Positions 17,075 to 25,928 are shown, numbered from the stretch's first letter. The stretch is 42,880 nucleotides of DNA from Candidatus Sumerlaeota bacterium (GCA_026398575.1 JAPLSP010000046.1:1-42880); one strand, 5' to 3'. The notes: generated by a model from the letters alone, not told the origin. Made by a program: numbers and translations.

Positions 17075-17104
17075 TTGACCGTTTTATGCCATTTCATGTT
17101 AAAT
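17075..17104 (+). promoter_or_regulatory. Possible sigma-70 promoter before the CheB-CheR gene
   Basis: TTGACC at 17075-17080 and TTAAAT at 17099-17104, separated by 18 bases, lie about 22 bases before the start codon at 17127. The -10 match is weak, so this is only a candidate. Confidence 0.3.
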
Positions 17105-17126
17105 CGTCTTGCTATGGGAGGCGATC

Positions 17127-19766
17127 ATGAGGGCGAGAAAAGGGAGCAAAGCAAAAGAAGCGAATGCGACGTCCGTTTCCAAGGCAGTTGAGGCGCCTGA
17201 AACGGTTGAAAAAACCGACGCAGGTTTTTCCATCGTTGGAATCGGCGCTTCGGCCGGCGGGCTGGCAGCGTTCGAGGCCTTCTTTTCCGGCATGCCCGCC
17301 GATACCGATCCCGGCATGGCTTTTGTCCTGGTGCAGCACCTGGCGCCGGACCACAAAAGCATCCTCTCGGACCTGGTCAAGCGCTATACCCGGATACAGG
17401 TCTTCGAGGTCGAGGACGGGATAAAGGTGCAGCCCAACTGCGCCTACATCATCCCGCCCAACCGGGACATGGCCTTTCTGAGCGGCACGCTGCAATTGCT
17501 CGAGCCGTCCGCGCCCCGCGGCCAGCGCCTGCCGATTGACTTTTTCTTCCGATCCCTGGCGCAGGACCAGCACGAGCGGGCCATTTGCGTCGTGCTTTCG
17601 GGTACCGGCAGCGACGGCACGCTGGGCGTGCGCGCGATCAAGGGCGAGGGCGGCATGGTGATGGCGCAGACCCCCGAATCCACCGAACACGACGGCATGC
17701 CGCGCAGCGCCATTGCCACCGGCCTGGTGGACTACGCGCTGCCGCCGGCCGAGATGCCGGCCCAGCTCATCGCCTATGCCGCCCATGCTTTCGGAAAAGC
17801 TCCCCGCCCCGTTTCTCTCCCAGCCGCCAAGGCCGATGACATTTCGTTGAAAAAGATTTTCGTCCTGCTGTGCGCCCAAACCGGCCACTATTTTTCCCAC
17901 TATAAACAGAGCACCATCCACCGCCGCATCGAGCGGCGCAGGGCCGTTCACCAGATCGAACAGCTGGACGGATACGTCCGCTATTTGCAGCAAACACCGG
18001 AGGAACTGGAGACTCTTTTTCGCGATCTCTTGATCGGCGTCACCAGTTTCTTTCGCGATCCCGAAGCATTCGCCGCGCTCGAAGCCCAGGTCATCCCGCG
18101 CCTCTTTGACGGCAAACCCGCGGGCGCTCTGATTCGCGTCTGGGCGCCCGGCTGCTCGACCGGCGAAGAGGCCTATTCCATCGCCATGCTGCTCCAGGAG
18201 CGTATCGAGGAGCTAAAACAGAGTTTCAAGGCGCAGGTATTCGCCACCGACATTGACAGCCGGGCCATTGATGCAGCCCGCGCCGGCGTCTATCCGGCCA
18301 GCATCGCTGCCGATGTCACGCCCGAACGGCTGGCGCGCTTTTTTACTCAGGAGCCGGGCGGCGGCGCCTACCGCATCAACAAAAGCATCCGGGACCTGCT
18401 GGTGTTTTCCGAGCAGGATGTGATCAAAGACCCGCCGTTTTCCAAACTCGACCTGATCAGCTGCCGCAATTTGATGATCTATATGGGTGGCGAACTGCAG
18501 AAAAAGCTCATCCCCTTGTTCCATTATTCACTGAACTCCGGCGGATTTCTTTTCCTGGGAACCTCCGAGAGCGTGGGCGATTTCTCAAGCCTCTTTGCCC
18601 CGCTGGATCGCAAGTTGAAGCTGTATCAACGCAAAGAGGATGTCCGTGGCGCCTCGCTCCCGAGGATGGGGAAGGTTCTCCCGCCCTTGATGGAAGAGGG
18701 GGCCGTCTCGCGGCGCTCCGGGAAGGCGCACGGCGAAAGTAAACTCCCGCTGCGCGAGCTGACCGAACGGGCGCTGCTGCAACAATATGCCCCGGCCGGC
18801 GCGCTGATCAACGAATGCGGCGACATCCTCTACCTTCATGGCCGCACCGGGCTTTATCTGGAGCCGGCGCCGGGCGAGGCCGGCCTGAACATCCTGAAGA
18901 TGGCCCGCGAAGGATTGCGGCGCAATTTGACCATGGCCTTGCACCGAAAGGAAGAACTGCAATCGGTCAATGAGGAATTGGCCACGGTCAACGCCGAGCT
19001 GCAGCAAAAAGTGGCCGATCTGTCGCGGGCCAATAACGACATGAACAACCTGCTGGCCGGCACGGGCATCGGCGCCATCTTCGTGGACCATCAACTGCGC
19101 ATTCAGCGCTTCACCCCCGCCGTCACCGAGGTGATCAACCTGATCCCGACCGACGTGAGACGGCCGGTAAGCCATATCGCCTCGAATCTGACAGGCTATA
19201 ATCGCCTCGTTGAAGACGTGAAGGCGGTGCTGGACACCCTGACGCCCAAAGAGGTGGAAGTGCGGACCCGGGCGGGCGCGTGGTATCTGTTGCGCATCCG
19301 GCCTTATCGTACCCTCGAAAACGTGATCGAGGGCGCCGTGATCGCCTTTTTTGATATCACGGAGATGAAGCGGGTGCAGCAAGCGCTGCGGGAGAGCGAG
19401 TCCCTGCGCCGCCTGGCCGTGGTGGTGCGCGACGCGCGCGACGCCATCACGGTGCAGGATTTGGAAGGCCGCATTCTGGCGTGGAATCCGGCCGCCGAAA
19501 GGATGTATGGTTGGAGTGAAGCCGAGGCGCTGGCGATGAACATCCGCGATTTAATTCCGGAAGAGTTGCGCAAAGAAGCGCACGCGATGACGCGACAGCT
19601 GGGCAGGGCCGAGGCGCTGGCGCCCTATCGCACACAGCGGCTCGCCAAGGATGGGCGAATTGTAAATGTGCAGCTGACCACCACCGCGCTGGTGAATGAG
19701 GCCGGCCAAGCGTATGCCATCGCGACCACGGAGCGGGCGAAAGGAACCACGAATGAACACGAATGA
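17127..19766 (+). CDS. CheB-CheR fusion protein with two PAS domains, possibly truncated
   Basis: 879 residues from the ATG at 17127 (GGGAG 6-7 bases upstream). The N-terminal CheB methylesterase domain has GASAGG with Ser42, VQHLAPDH with His71, and the later LSGTGSDGTLG. It is followed by a CheR-like methyltransferase: an N-terminal helical part, then WAPGCSTGEEAYS near 338-350 and FATDID. Next come a coiled coil (SVNEELATVNAELQQKV), a PAS_10-type domain, and a second PAS domain with VVVRDARDAITV and WNPAAERMYGW. No histidine kinase follows. The last six residues (TTNEHE) and the stop are encoded by the terminal repeat of a GxxExxY mobile element, so the original C-terminus was probably lost. 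It may act on receptors or response regulators; it has no transmembrane part. Confidence 0.88.
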   Translation: MRARKGSKAKEANATSVSKAVEAPETVEKTDAGFSIVGIGASAGGLAAFEAFFSGMPADTDPGMAFVLVQHLAPDHKSILSDLVKRYTRIQVFEVEDGIKVQPNCAYIIPPNRDMAFLSGTLQLLEPSAPRGQRLPIDFFFRSLAQDQHERAICVVLSGTGSDGTLGVRAIKGEGGMVMAQTPESTEHDGMPRSAIATGLVDYALPPAEMPAQLIAYAAHAFGKAPRPVSLPAAKADDISLKKIFVLLCAQTGHYFSHYKQSTIHRRIERRRAVHQIEQLDGYVRYLQQTPEELETLFRDLLIGVTSFFRDPEAFAALEAQVIPRLFDGKPAGALIRVWAPGCSTGEEAYSIAMLLQERIEELKQSFKAQVFATDIDSRAIDAARAGVYPASIAADVTPERLARFFTQEPGGGAYRINKSIRDLLVFSEQDVIKDPPFSKLDLISCRNLMIYMGGELQKKLIPLFHYSLNSGGFLFLGTSESVGDFSSLFAPLDRKLKLYQRKEDVRGASLPRMGKVLPPLMEEGAVSRRSGKAHGESKLPLRELTERALLQQYAPAGALINECGDILYLHGRTGLYLEPAPGEAGLNILKMAREGLRRNLTMALHRKEELQSVNEELATVNAELQQKVADLSRANNDMNNLLAGTGIGAIFVDHQLRIQRFTPAVTEVINLIPTDVRRPVSHIASNLTGYNRLVEDVKAVLDTLTPKEVEVRTRAGAWYLLRIRPYRTLENVIEGAVIAFFDITEMKRVQQALRESESLRRLAVVVRDARDAITVQDLEGRILAWNPAAERMYGWSEAEALAMNIRDLIPEELRKEAHAMTRQLGRAEALAPYRTQRLAKDGRIVNVQLTTTALVNEAGQAYAIATTERAKGTTNEHE

Positions 19767-20178
19767 ACACGAATGAACACGAATTGTTTTTGAAAGATGA
19801 GGTATATACGATCGTGGGTTGCGCGATGGAAGTTCTCAATACCCTCGGACATGGGTTGTACGAAAAGACGTACGAAAATGCGCTGTGCGTGGAATTCAGT
19901 CTTCGGGGCATTCCGTTTGCGCAACAGCCCCAGTACGACGTGCTCTACAAGAGCGTCAAGGTTGGCGAATATATCCCGGATCTTATTGCATTCAATCAGG
20001 TGATTGTGGATGTGAAGACCATCGAGAAGATTACGGATCACGAAAGGGGGCAAGTTCTCAACTACCTCAGGATTACGGGCCTAAAGGTTGGGCTTATCAT
20101 CAATTTCAAACATGCCAGAATCGAGTGGGAACGTCTTGTCCTTTGATATTAGTGTCTATTCGTGTCCATTCGTGGTTC
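19744..20178. mobile_element. GxxExxY-carrying element with terminal inverted repeats
   Basis: The left end GAACCACGAATGAACACG and right end CGTGTCCATTCGTGGTTC are inverted copies with one difference. Both edges match those of the short derivative at 20246-20350. The unit is 435 bp and holds only the GxxExxY gene. I see no transposase in it, so it would need help from elsewhere. It overlaps the end of the CheB-CheR gene. Confidence 0.7.
19763..20146 (+). CDS. GxxExxY protein, PD-(D/E)XK-like
   Basis: 127 residues. It contains the name-giving motif at residues 31-37 (GLYEKTY), then VGEYIPDLIAF and VIVDVKTIEKI, which resemble the catalytic strands of PD-(D/E)XK nuclease-like proteins. The C-terminus (GLKVGLIINF) is conserved in the family. 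The start at 19763 lies in a run of ATGAACACGA direct repeats, and its ATG overlaps the TGA of the CheB-CheR gene by 4 bases. Proteins of this type are common in the bacterial groups suggested here and tend to sit in repetitive, mobile settings. Its enzymatic activity, if any, is unproven. Confidence 0.85.
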   Translation: MNTNEHELFLKDEVYTIVGCAMEVLNTLGHGLYEKTYENALCVEFSLRGIPFAQQPQYDVLYKSVKVGEYIPDLIAFNQVIVDVKTIEKITDHERGQVLNYLRITGLKVGLIINFKHARIEWERLVL

Positions 20179-20220
20179 AAAATATGTATCATGTGCTGGA
20201 GCGCGAATGGAACTACGAAT
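20179..20220. repeat. 42-bp duplicated flank of the GxxExxY element, copy 1
   Basis: The 42 bases directly after the right end of the element recur exactly at 20351-20392 after the short derivative. Both include ATGTATCATGTGCTGGAGCG. Copy 1 continues into three further GGAACTACGAAT units. Confidence 0.8.
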
Positions 20221-20245
20221 GGAACTACGAATGGAACTACGAATG

Positions 20246-20350
20246 GAACCACGAATGAACACGAATGAACACGAATTGCTTTTGAAAGATGGGGCTATTG
20301 AAACGTCTTGTCCTTTGATATTAGTGTCTATTCGTGTCCATTCGTGGTTC
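20246..20350. mobile_element. Internally deleted, MITE-like derivative of the GxxExxY element
   Basis: 105 bp with the same left and right ends as the full element at 19744-20178. The first ~45 and last ~48 bases match; the gene between them is missing. The 90 bases 20131-20220 and 20303-20392 appear identical, including the flanking 42 bp. This accounts for most of the gene-free gap 20147-20484. Confidence 0.75.
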
Positions 20351-20392
20351 AAAATATGTATCATGTGCTGGAGCGCGAATGGAACTACGAAT
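20351..20392. repeat. 42-bp duplicated flank of the GxxExxY element, copy 2
   Basis: Exact copy of 20179-20220, following the short derivative. The pair shows that the full and the short units arose as a tandem duplication with one internal deletion. Confidence 0.8.
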
Positions 20393-20484
20393 AAATACGA
20401 ATCGTCCTTACGGGATGACATTGGACTCATTCCTCCGGGATGAGGTCGGCATCCGTCAGTTTGGTATTGAAGGACCGCCAGGCA

Positions 20485-21837
20485 ATGACTGAAAAAGCGA
20501 CCCAATCAGATCAAGCGGCCGAACTGCGCCGGCGCGCGGAAGCGACAGACCCAAATAGGACCGTCCATGCGCCGGAAAACATGCAGGCGCTGTCGCCCGC
20601 CGAAGCGCGGCAAGCGCTCCACGAACTACAGGTGCATCAGATCGAGTTGGAGATGCAGAACGAGGAACTGCGCCGGACGCAGGCGGAGCTGGAATGCTCG
20701 CGGACGCGGTATTTCAGCCTGTACGATCTGGCGCCGGTGGGCTACTTCACCTTTAGCGAAAAGGGGCTGATTCAGGAAGCCAATCTCACCGCCGCCGCCC
20801 TGTTGGGCGTGGCGAGAAGCGATCTGGCAAGGCAGCCGATCTCCCGCTATATCCTTCCCGAGGATCAGGACATCTACTGCCTTTGCCGCAAGCAGCTCTT
20901 TGAAACCGGCGCGCCGCAGGTCTGCGAATTGCGAATGCTGCGCGCGGATGCCGCTCCCGTCTGGACACGGCTGGAGGCCACCGCCGCACAGGACGATGAC
21001 GGCGCGTCTATATGCCGAGCCGTGTTGAGCGACATCACCGAGCGCAAGCGGATCGAAGAGGCCCAATTATTCCTGCTGCAATGCGGCTACTCGGGCGAGG
21101 ATTTCTTCAAGACGCTGGCGCAATACCTTGCCAGAAGCCTCGAGATGGATTATGTCTGCATTGATCGCCTGCATGGAGACGGGCTGAGCGCGCAGACGGT
21201 GGCGGTTTACTTTGACGGCAAATTCGAAGACAATGTATCCTACGCCCTGAAAGACACGCCTTGCGGCGATGCGGTGGGCAAGACGATTTGTTGTTTGCCC
21301 AAGGGCGTGCGAAATATGTTCCCCCAAGACGTGGCGCTTCAGGAGATGCTGGCCGAGAGCTACGTGGGAACCACCCTGTGGAGTCATGACGGCAAACCGA
21401 TCGGCCTGATCGCCGTCATTGGGCGAAAACCCCTGGTGAATCCCCGGATGGCCGAATCGCTGTTGAAACTGGTGTCCATTCGCGCGGCCGGCGAACTGGA
21501 GCGCAGGCAGGCGGAGGAGGCGCTGTCTCACTTCGCGGAGACTCTGGAGATTCGCATTGCGGAGCGAACGCAGGAACTGGAATTGGCGAACGCTTCCCTG
21601 GAGCAGAGCGCGGCGAAGCTCCGGAATCTGGCCGTCGAGTTGATGCAGGCTGAAGAACGCGAACGCAAACGATTGGCCGCGATCCTTCACGACCACCTTC
21701 AGCAATTCCTCGTGGCGGCCAAGTTCAAGATTGATGCCCTTAAGCGCCATGCGCTGGCTTCAATTGCATTACATTACCTTCAATCGCCGTATAGGCAGCG
21801 AATTCACGACCCAGAGCACGTAGATTCCCAATTCTGA
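20485..21837 (+). CDS. PAS-GAF sensor histidine kinase, truncated (ATPase domain absent)
   Basis: 450 residues from the ATG at 20485. A coiled start (ALHELQVHQIELEMQNEELRR) leads into a PAS domain (LYDLAPVGYFTFSEKG), then a GAF domain (about residues 190-340), a coiled coil, and a HisKA_3-type phosphorylation helix. The last has EERERKRLAAILHD with the presumed phospho-accepting His402. Directly after this the reading frame changes character (HALASIALHYLQSPY) and stops, without the HATPase domain a working kinase needs. A 3' deletion or frameshift is likely, so I treat it as a decayed or regulatory gene. It is closely related to the next gene over its first ~330 residues. Confidence 0.8.
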   Translation: MTEKATQSDQAAELRRRAEATDPNRTVHAPENMQALSPAEARQALHELQVHQIELEMQNEELRRTQAELECSRTRYFSLYDLAPVGYFTFSEKGLIQEANLTAAALLGVARSDLARQPISRYILPEDQDIYCLCRKQLFETGAPQVCELRMLRADAAPVWTRLEATAAQDDDGASICRAVLSDITERKRIEEAQLFLLQCGYSGEDFFKTLAQYLARSLEMDYVCIDRLHGDGLSAQTVAVYFDGKFEDNVSYALKDTPCGDAVGKTICCLPKGVRNMFPQDVALQEMLAESYVGTTLWSHDGKPIGLIAVIGRKPLVNPRMAESLLKLVSIRAAGELERRQAEEALSHFAETLEIRIAERTQELELANASLEQSAAKLRNLAVELMQAEERERKRLAAILHDHLQQFLVAAKFKIDALKRHALASIALHYLQSPYRQRIHDPEHVDSQF

Positions 21838-21861
21838 ATCCAAGGATATTTCACGAGGCGC

Positions 21862-24060
21862 ATGATGATTAAAAAAAACACCGGACACGATGATTTCTCC
21901 AATCTGCGCCGGCAGGCGGAAGCGATGGTCCGGGCCAAAGCCGCCCAGACGCCGGAAAGCCTGGAGGCGCTGTCGCCCGAGGCGGCGCGCAAGGCGCTCC
22001 ACGAGCTGCACGTGCATCAAATCGAGCTGGAGATGCAGAACGAGGAACTGCGCCGGACGCAAGGCGAACTCGAAGCCTTGCGCGAACGCTATTTCGATCT
22101 GTACGATCTGGCGCCAGTGGGCTATATCACCCTCAGCGAGCAAGGGCTGATCCAGGAAGCCAACCTCACCGCTACCGGTTTGCTGGGTGTTGAAAGGGGC
22201 GCTTTGGTCAAGCAGCCGTTGACCCGCTTTATCCTCCCCGAAGACCAGGACATCTACTACCGGCATCACAAACAGCTCTTTGAAACAGGCGCGCCGCAGG
22301 TGTGCGAATTCAGGATGCTGCGCGCAAACATCGCCCCCTTCTGGGCTTGCTTCGAGGCCATCACCGCGCAGGACGCCAATGGCGCGCTGGTGTGCCGCGT
22401 CCTGCTGAGCGACATCTCCGAGCGCAAACGGAGCGAAGAATTCCTGGCCTTTTTGGCGCAATGTGGCGGCACGACCTCGAGGCGGAGTTTTTTTGAATCC
22501 CTGGCGCATTACCTTGCCGAAAGCCTGGGAATGGACTTCGTATGCATTGATCGTCTCGAGGGGGATGGATTGAACGCCCGGACCGTGGCCGTCTGGTCCG
22601 ATGGCAGGTTCGAAGACAACATGGTGTATGCCCTGAAAGACACCCCCTGCGGCGAGGCGGTGGGAAAGACGGTTTGTTGCTTTCCGGCCAGCGTGCGCCG
22701 GTATTTCCCGCGCGATGATGTCCTTCGAGAACTGCGGGCGGAAAGCTATGTTGGAGTGACTCTCTGGAGTCATACCAACCAGCCGATCGGCCTGATCGCG
22801 GTTATTGGACGCCGCCCGTTGGCGAACCGCTCGCTGGCCGAGGCAACGCTGAAAATGGTGGCCGTGCGCGCCGGCGGCGAACTGGAACGGCTGGCGGCCG
22901 AAGAAGCGCTGCGCCAATCGGAAGCCGCGTTGAACAAGGCGCAGAAGGTCGCGAATGTGGGAAGCTGGGTGTGGCATATTCAAACCAACCGCTTGGAGTG
23001 GTCGGACCAGATGTACCGCATCTTTGGCATGGACAAGAGCGCTTTCACAGGCGATTTAGCGGATGTCATTGCCCGGCGCATCCACCCCGATGACCGCGCC
23101 GCCGTCGAGCGCGCCAATCGCTCCGTCATCCAGGAAGGCAAGCCCATGCCGCTGGAGTATCGGGTCCTCCGGCCCGACGGAACCATGCGCATCGCATGGG
23201 CCGAAGCGGGAGAACTCGTTCTGGATGCGGCGGGCCAGCCGGCGCTCCTGACGGGAATTGTGCAAGACATCACCGAGCGCAAGCGGGCTGAGGCGGAGAA
23301 GGCGATACTCGAAGCCCAAAATTGGCAGCTTCAGAAGGCCGAGAGTTTGGGACGCATGGCCGGCGCCATCGCCCATCACTTCAACAACCAGCTCCAATCG
23401 GTAATGGGGTACCTGGAGCTGGCCATGGGCAAAGTGCCGCCGAATGAGGACTCCCTCGAGATGCTCGCCGAAGCGATGCAGGCAGCCCAAAGGGCGGCGG
23501 AGGTGAGTGGATCAATGCTGACTTACCTCGGACTAACCTTCGTCAAACATGAGTTGCTGAATCTCTCCGAGACCTGCCGCCGGGGTCTGCCCATGCTCCG
23601 GGCCTTCATGCCCAAAGACGTGGACCTTGAGGCCGATTTGCTCTCTCCCGGGCCGGCCGTCAGCGCGAATGCGAGCCAGATACAGCAGGCGCTGACCAAC
23701 CTGGTCACCAATGCCTGGGAGGCTATCGGCGAGGAGCGGGGCGCCATTCACGTGACTATTAAAACAGTTGCTCCGGCGGATATCCCCACATCCCATCGCT
23801 TTCCCTTGGGCTGGAAGGCGCAGAACAGTGCCTATGCTTGCCTGGAAGTGGTGGACGCCGGCTGCGGAATCGCAGACAAGGATATCGAGAAAATCTTCGA
23901 TCCTTTCTTTTCCACCAAGTTCACGGGCCGGGGCATGGGTCTGCCGGTGGTCCTGGGGATTGCAAAGGCGCATGATGGGGCCGTGACGGTGGCCAGCGAA
24001 CCGGGCCGCGGGAGCGCCTTCCGTGTTTTCCTGCCGGTGGCTGCGGTTGAAGCCCCTTAG
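21862..24060 (+). CDS. PAS-GAF-PAS sensor histidine kinase
   Basis: 732 residues, with no membrane span. It has the same coiled start and PAS domain as the preceding gene (LYDLAPVGYITLSEQG), then GAF (about 200-345) and a second PAS domain (VANVGSWVWHIQTNRLEW, YRVLRPDGTMR). A dimerisation helix follows with AIAHHFNNQ (His505-506), then a complete HATPase: N box (ALTNLVTNAWEAIG), G1 (VVDAGCGIAD), F (FDPFFSTKF) and G2 (GRGMGLPVVLGI). It should autophosphorylate in response to a cytoplasmic ligand or redox signal. No response regulator gene follows it. The high similarity to the upstream gene shows tandem duplication. Confidence 0.9.
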   Translation: MMIKKNTGHDDFSNLRRQAEAMVRAKAAQTPESLEALSPEAARKALHELHVHQIELEMQNEELRRTQGELEALRERYFDLYDLAPVGYITLSEQGLIQEANLTATGLLGVERGALVKQPLTRFILPEDQDIYYRHHKQLFETGAPQVCEFRMLRANIAPFWACFEAITAQDANGALVCRVLLSDISERKRSEEFLAFLAQCGGTTSRRSFFESLAHYLAESLGMDFVCIDRLEGDGLNARTVAVWSDGRFEDNMVYALKDTPCGEAVGKTVCCFPASVRRYFPRDDVLRELRAESYVGVTLWSHTNQPIGLIAVIGRRPLANRSLAEATLKMVAVRAGGELERLAAEEALRQSEAALNKAQKVANVGSWVWHIQTNRLEWSDQMYRIFGMDKSAFTGDLADVIARRIHPDDRAAVERANRSVIQEGKPMPLEYRVLRPDGTMRIAWAEAGELVLDAAGQPALLTGIVQDITERKRAEAEKAILEAQNWQLQKAESLGRMAGAIAHHFNNQLQSVMGYLELAMGKVPPNEDSLEMLAEAMQAAQRAAEVSGSMLTYLGLTFVKHELLNLSETCRRGLPMLRAFMPKDVDLEADLLSPGPAVSANASQIQQALTNLVTNAWEAIGEERGAIHVTIKTVAPADIPTSHRFPLGWKAQNSAYACLEVVDAGCGIADKDIEKIFDPFFSTKFTGRGMGLPVVLGIAKAHDGAVTVASEPGRGSAFRVFLPVAAVEAP

Positions 24061-24067
24061 GCAGGCG

Positions 24068-24529
24068 TCAGCGCATCCCTGAAACCGGCTGCTCCCGGGC
24101 TGGCCTGATTTCTAGCGTAAGGCTATATTCGGAATATCCCACCGCGCGCCAGAAGGCGACGGCTGCGGCGTTGGCGGTCAGGACTTCCACTGTCAGCCGC
24201 TTGGTCTGGGGCCAGATTTGCGAGCGCAGGATTTCCATCGCGCGCCGCCCAATCCCTTGACGCCGGCGATGACGGACTACAAACAGCTGCCGCAGATAAA
24301 TTTCCTCCGGCTGTTCGCGAAACAATACATAAGCTGCAATCTCGCCGTCCTCCTCGAAAATCACCGCGCGATATTCCCCGGCCAGCCAGTTGTGCATCCG
24401 CTCCGCCAGCTCCGGGACGGTCATGCGATTGCGGTGTCCTTCATCGCAAATCAATTGATGATTCATCTCCGCGAGCAGGAGGATGTCATCTTGCGTGGCG
24501 AAGCGGAATGTCAGGGGCGCGGCAGTCAT
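24068..24529 (-). CDS. GNAT family N-acetyltransferase
   Basis: 153 residues from the ATG at 24529. The GNAT acetyl-CoA binding motif is clear (RQLFVVRHRRRQGIGRRA), followed by LTVEVLTANAAAVAFWRAVGY, the typical motif B. The N-terminal part (ATQDDILLLAEMNHQ) is also usual for the family. It transfers an acetyl group to an amine; the substrate cannot be told. A longer frame upstream exists but consists of repeat sequence (GACCGCAAAGATCGCAAAGA), so I reject the extension. It is separated from the next gene (also - strand) by only ~35 bases. Confidence 0.88.
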   Translation of the reverse strand: MTAAPLTFRFATQDDILLLAEMNHQLICDEGHRNRMTVPELAERMHNWLAGEYRAVIFEEDGEIAAYVLFREQPEEIYLRQLFVVRHRRRQGIGRRAMEILRSQIWPQTKRLTVEVLTANAAAVAFWRAVGYSEYSLTLEIRPAREQPVSGMR

Positions 24530-24562
24530 ATCTTTGTGTTCTTTGCGATCTTTGCGGTCAAT
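24530..24562. repeat. 9-bp-period repeat (CTTTGCGAT units)
   Basis: Three to four CTTTGCGAT-type units lie between the acetyltransferase start and the esterase stop. On the minus strand they read GCAAAGATCGCAAAGAACAC, occupying the region where the ribosome binding site of the acetyltransferase must be. Confidence 0.55.
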
Positions 24563-24564
24563 AT

Positions 24565-25905
24565 TTATTGCAGTTTTTGTGGACTCGCCGGCAGGATGCC
24601 GGCGCTCCCAGTTGGGGCGGGCTTGCCTTTGAGGAGGGCCTGGTTCCACGCGCCGAAGCGGGCGTAGTAGGGGCCGTGCGAACCTTTCTTTTCTCCATGC
24701 TCGGCGACGGGAAGCACGACGATTTCATTGGGCCCTTGCAGCTGGTTGTATGCGGCGAAGACGCCAGGCGAGGGGCAGGTCGTGTCTATCAGGCCGACGC
24801 CGATGAGCACGGGGCATTTCACGCACGAGGCGAAGTTGACGACGTCATAGTAGCAGGCGGCCTCGCGGACCTTGGCTTCGTCCTTGCCTTTGGTCGCCCA
24901 ATACCACGACGGCCAGCCAGCCTGTCGGCCTGCCTGCGGACCGTTCAGATCGCAGCCGGCAGGGACGCAGGCCATGACGCCCGTGATCTTCGGGTGCAGG
25001 GCGGCGGTGACGATGGACTGCAACCCGCCCTGGCTGCCGCCGGTGACGACGAGTGTGCGGCCATCCCAGTCGGGCCGCTCGCTCAGGTATTGCGCGGCGC
25101 GATAGCAGGATAGATACATCCGCAGGAAGTAGCTGGTGTCGCGGTTGTCGTTTCCGATCGCCGGATAGTCCTTGAGCGGGCCGCTGTTTTGGTCCGTATA
25201 AAATTTCGCCGGCTCGGCGATCGGAAGATCGTGCGCGTTGATGTTGAGCGCGAGCCAGCCTTCCGCGGCGCGGTCGGCCACCCAGCCCTTCTGCAGCGCA
25301 TAGACGCCGGCCCACTGGACAACGAGCAAGGCCGGGAACTTGTCGCCCTTTTGGGGGCGGGCCAGCTGGCCGCGGATATGCGAGCCGCTGATGTTGTCCA
25401 TCGTGATCGTGAAATAGTCCACGTTTGGCTTGCCGGCGTCGCCGGACTCGAGTTTCGCGTTCATGGGAATGGCGGCGAGTTCTTTGAGTTTGCCCTCCCA
25501 GAAAGCGTCGAAGTCGTTCGGGCGCGGCAAGGCGGGCTGTATCTTTTCCGGCGACACCAGCGCGCCACCGGCGGCTTTGAGCTGCTTGCCGTCGGTCGTC
25601 TTGATGGTTACCTCCGCCAGAAGCCAGCCAGGCTCGTCGAGTTTGGCTTCGATCATTCCCTTGCTGTCGGTGAGCGCGGCCTTGCCCTTCGCCAGTTCGC
25701 TGATGCCGCCTTTTTTGATGACGTACGCAGCCTCTGAAACCTCGGCGGCGCCCTTGACCTGCATCGTCCAACGAATGGTCTGCCCCGGCTGATAAACGCC
25801 CTTGCCATTTTCGGGAGCGACAAGCAGTTCCTGCGCGAGGGAAGCCGCCGCAAGCAGCAGCGAGAACGCAACCACGCATAACGATCGGCTAACACATTGA
25901 ATCAT
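24565..25905 (-). CDS. Secreted acetyl xylan esterase-like alpha/beta hydrolase
   Basis: 446 residues from the ATG at 25905, with a signal peptide ending near SLAQ. After an N-terminal beta-sandwich (about 20-120) comes an AXE1-like hydrolase domain. It contains GGSQGG with nucleophile Ser291, GLIDTTCP with the presumed Asp and AEHGEKKGSHGP with the catalytic His. Such enzymes remove acetyl groups from hemicellulose or other decorated glycans, which suits the glycan-degrading genes at the left. The last ~15 residues (TGSAGILPASPQ) are encoded by a palindromic repeat (GCCGGCAGGATGCCGGC, 24587-24603) and are probably not part of the original protein. The longer frame start at 25926 is less likely. 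Confidence 0.85.
   Translation of the reverse strand: MIQCVSRSLCVVAFSLLLAAASLAQELLVAPENGKGVYQPGQTIRWTMQVKGAAEVSEAAYVIKKGGISELAKGKAALTDSKGMIEAKLDEPGWLLAEVTIKTTDGKQLKAAGGALVSPEKIQPALPRPNDFDAFWEGKLKELAAIPMNAKLESGDAGKPNVDYFTITMDNISGSHIRGQLARPQKGDKFPALLVVQWAGVYALQKGWVADRAAEGWLALNINAHDLPIAEPAKFYTDQNSGPLKDYPAIGNDNRDTSYFLRMYLSCYRAAQYLSERPDWDGRTLVVTGGSQGGLQSIVTAALHPKITGVMACVPAGCDLNGPQAGRQAGWPSWYWATKGKDEAKVREAACYYDVVNFASCVKCPVLIGVGLIDTTCPSPGVFAAYNQLQGPNEIVVLPVAEHGEKKGSHGPYYARFGAWNQALLKGKPAPTGSAGILPASPQKLQ
24587..24603. repeat. GCCGGCA-GGA-TGCCGGC palindrome inside the esterase 3' end
   Basis: Seven-base arms with a 3-base loop. It encodes the AGILPA stretch in the esterase tail and resembles palindromes that occur in many copies in related genomes. 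Confidence 0.6.
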
Positions 25906-25928
25906 GGGATGTTTTTTCCCCAACAAAT

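Noticed and set aside
20162..20443. Small gene with MELRMELRMEL repeats
   Set aside because: It is only the reading of GGAACTACGAAT repeats and element ends, without a domain or ribosome binding site.
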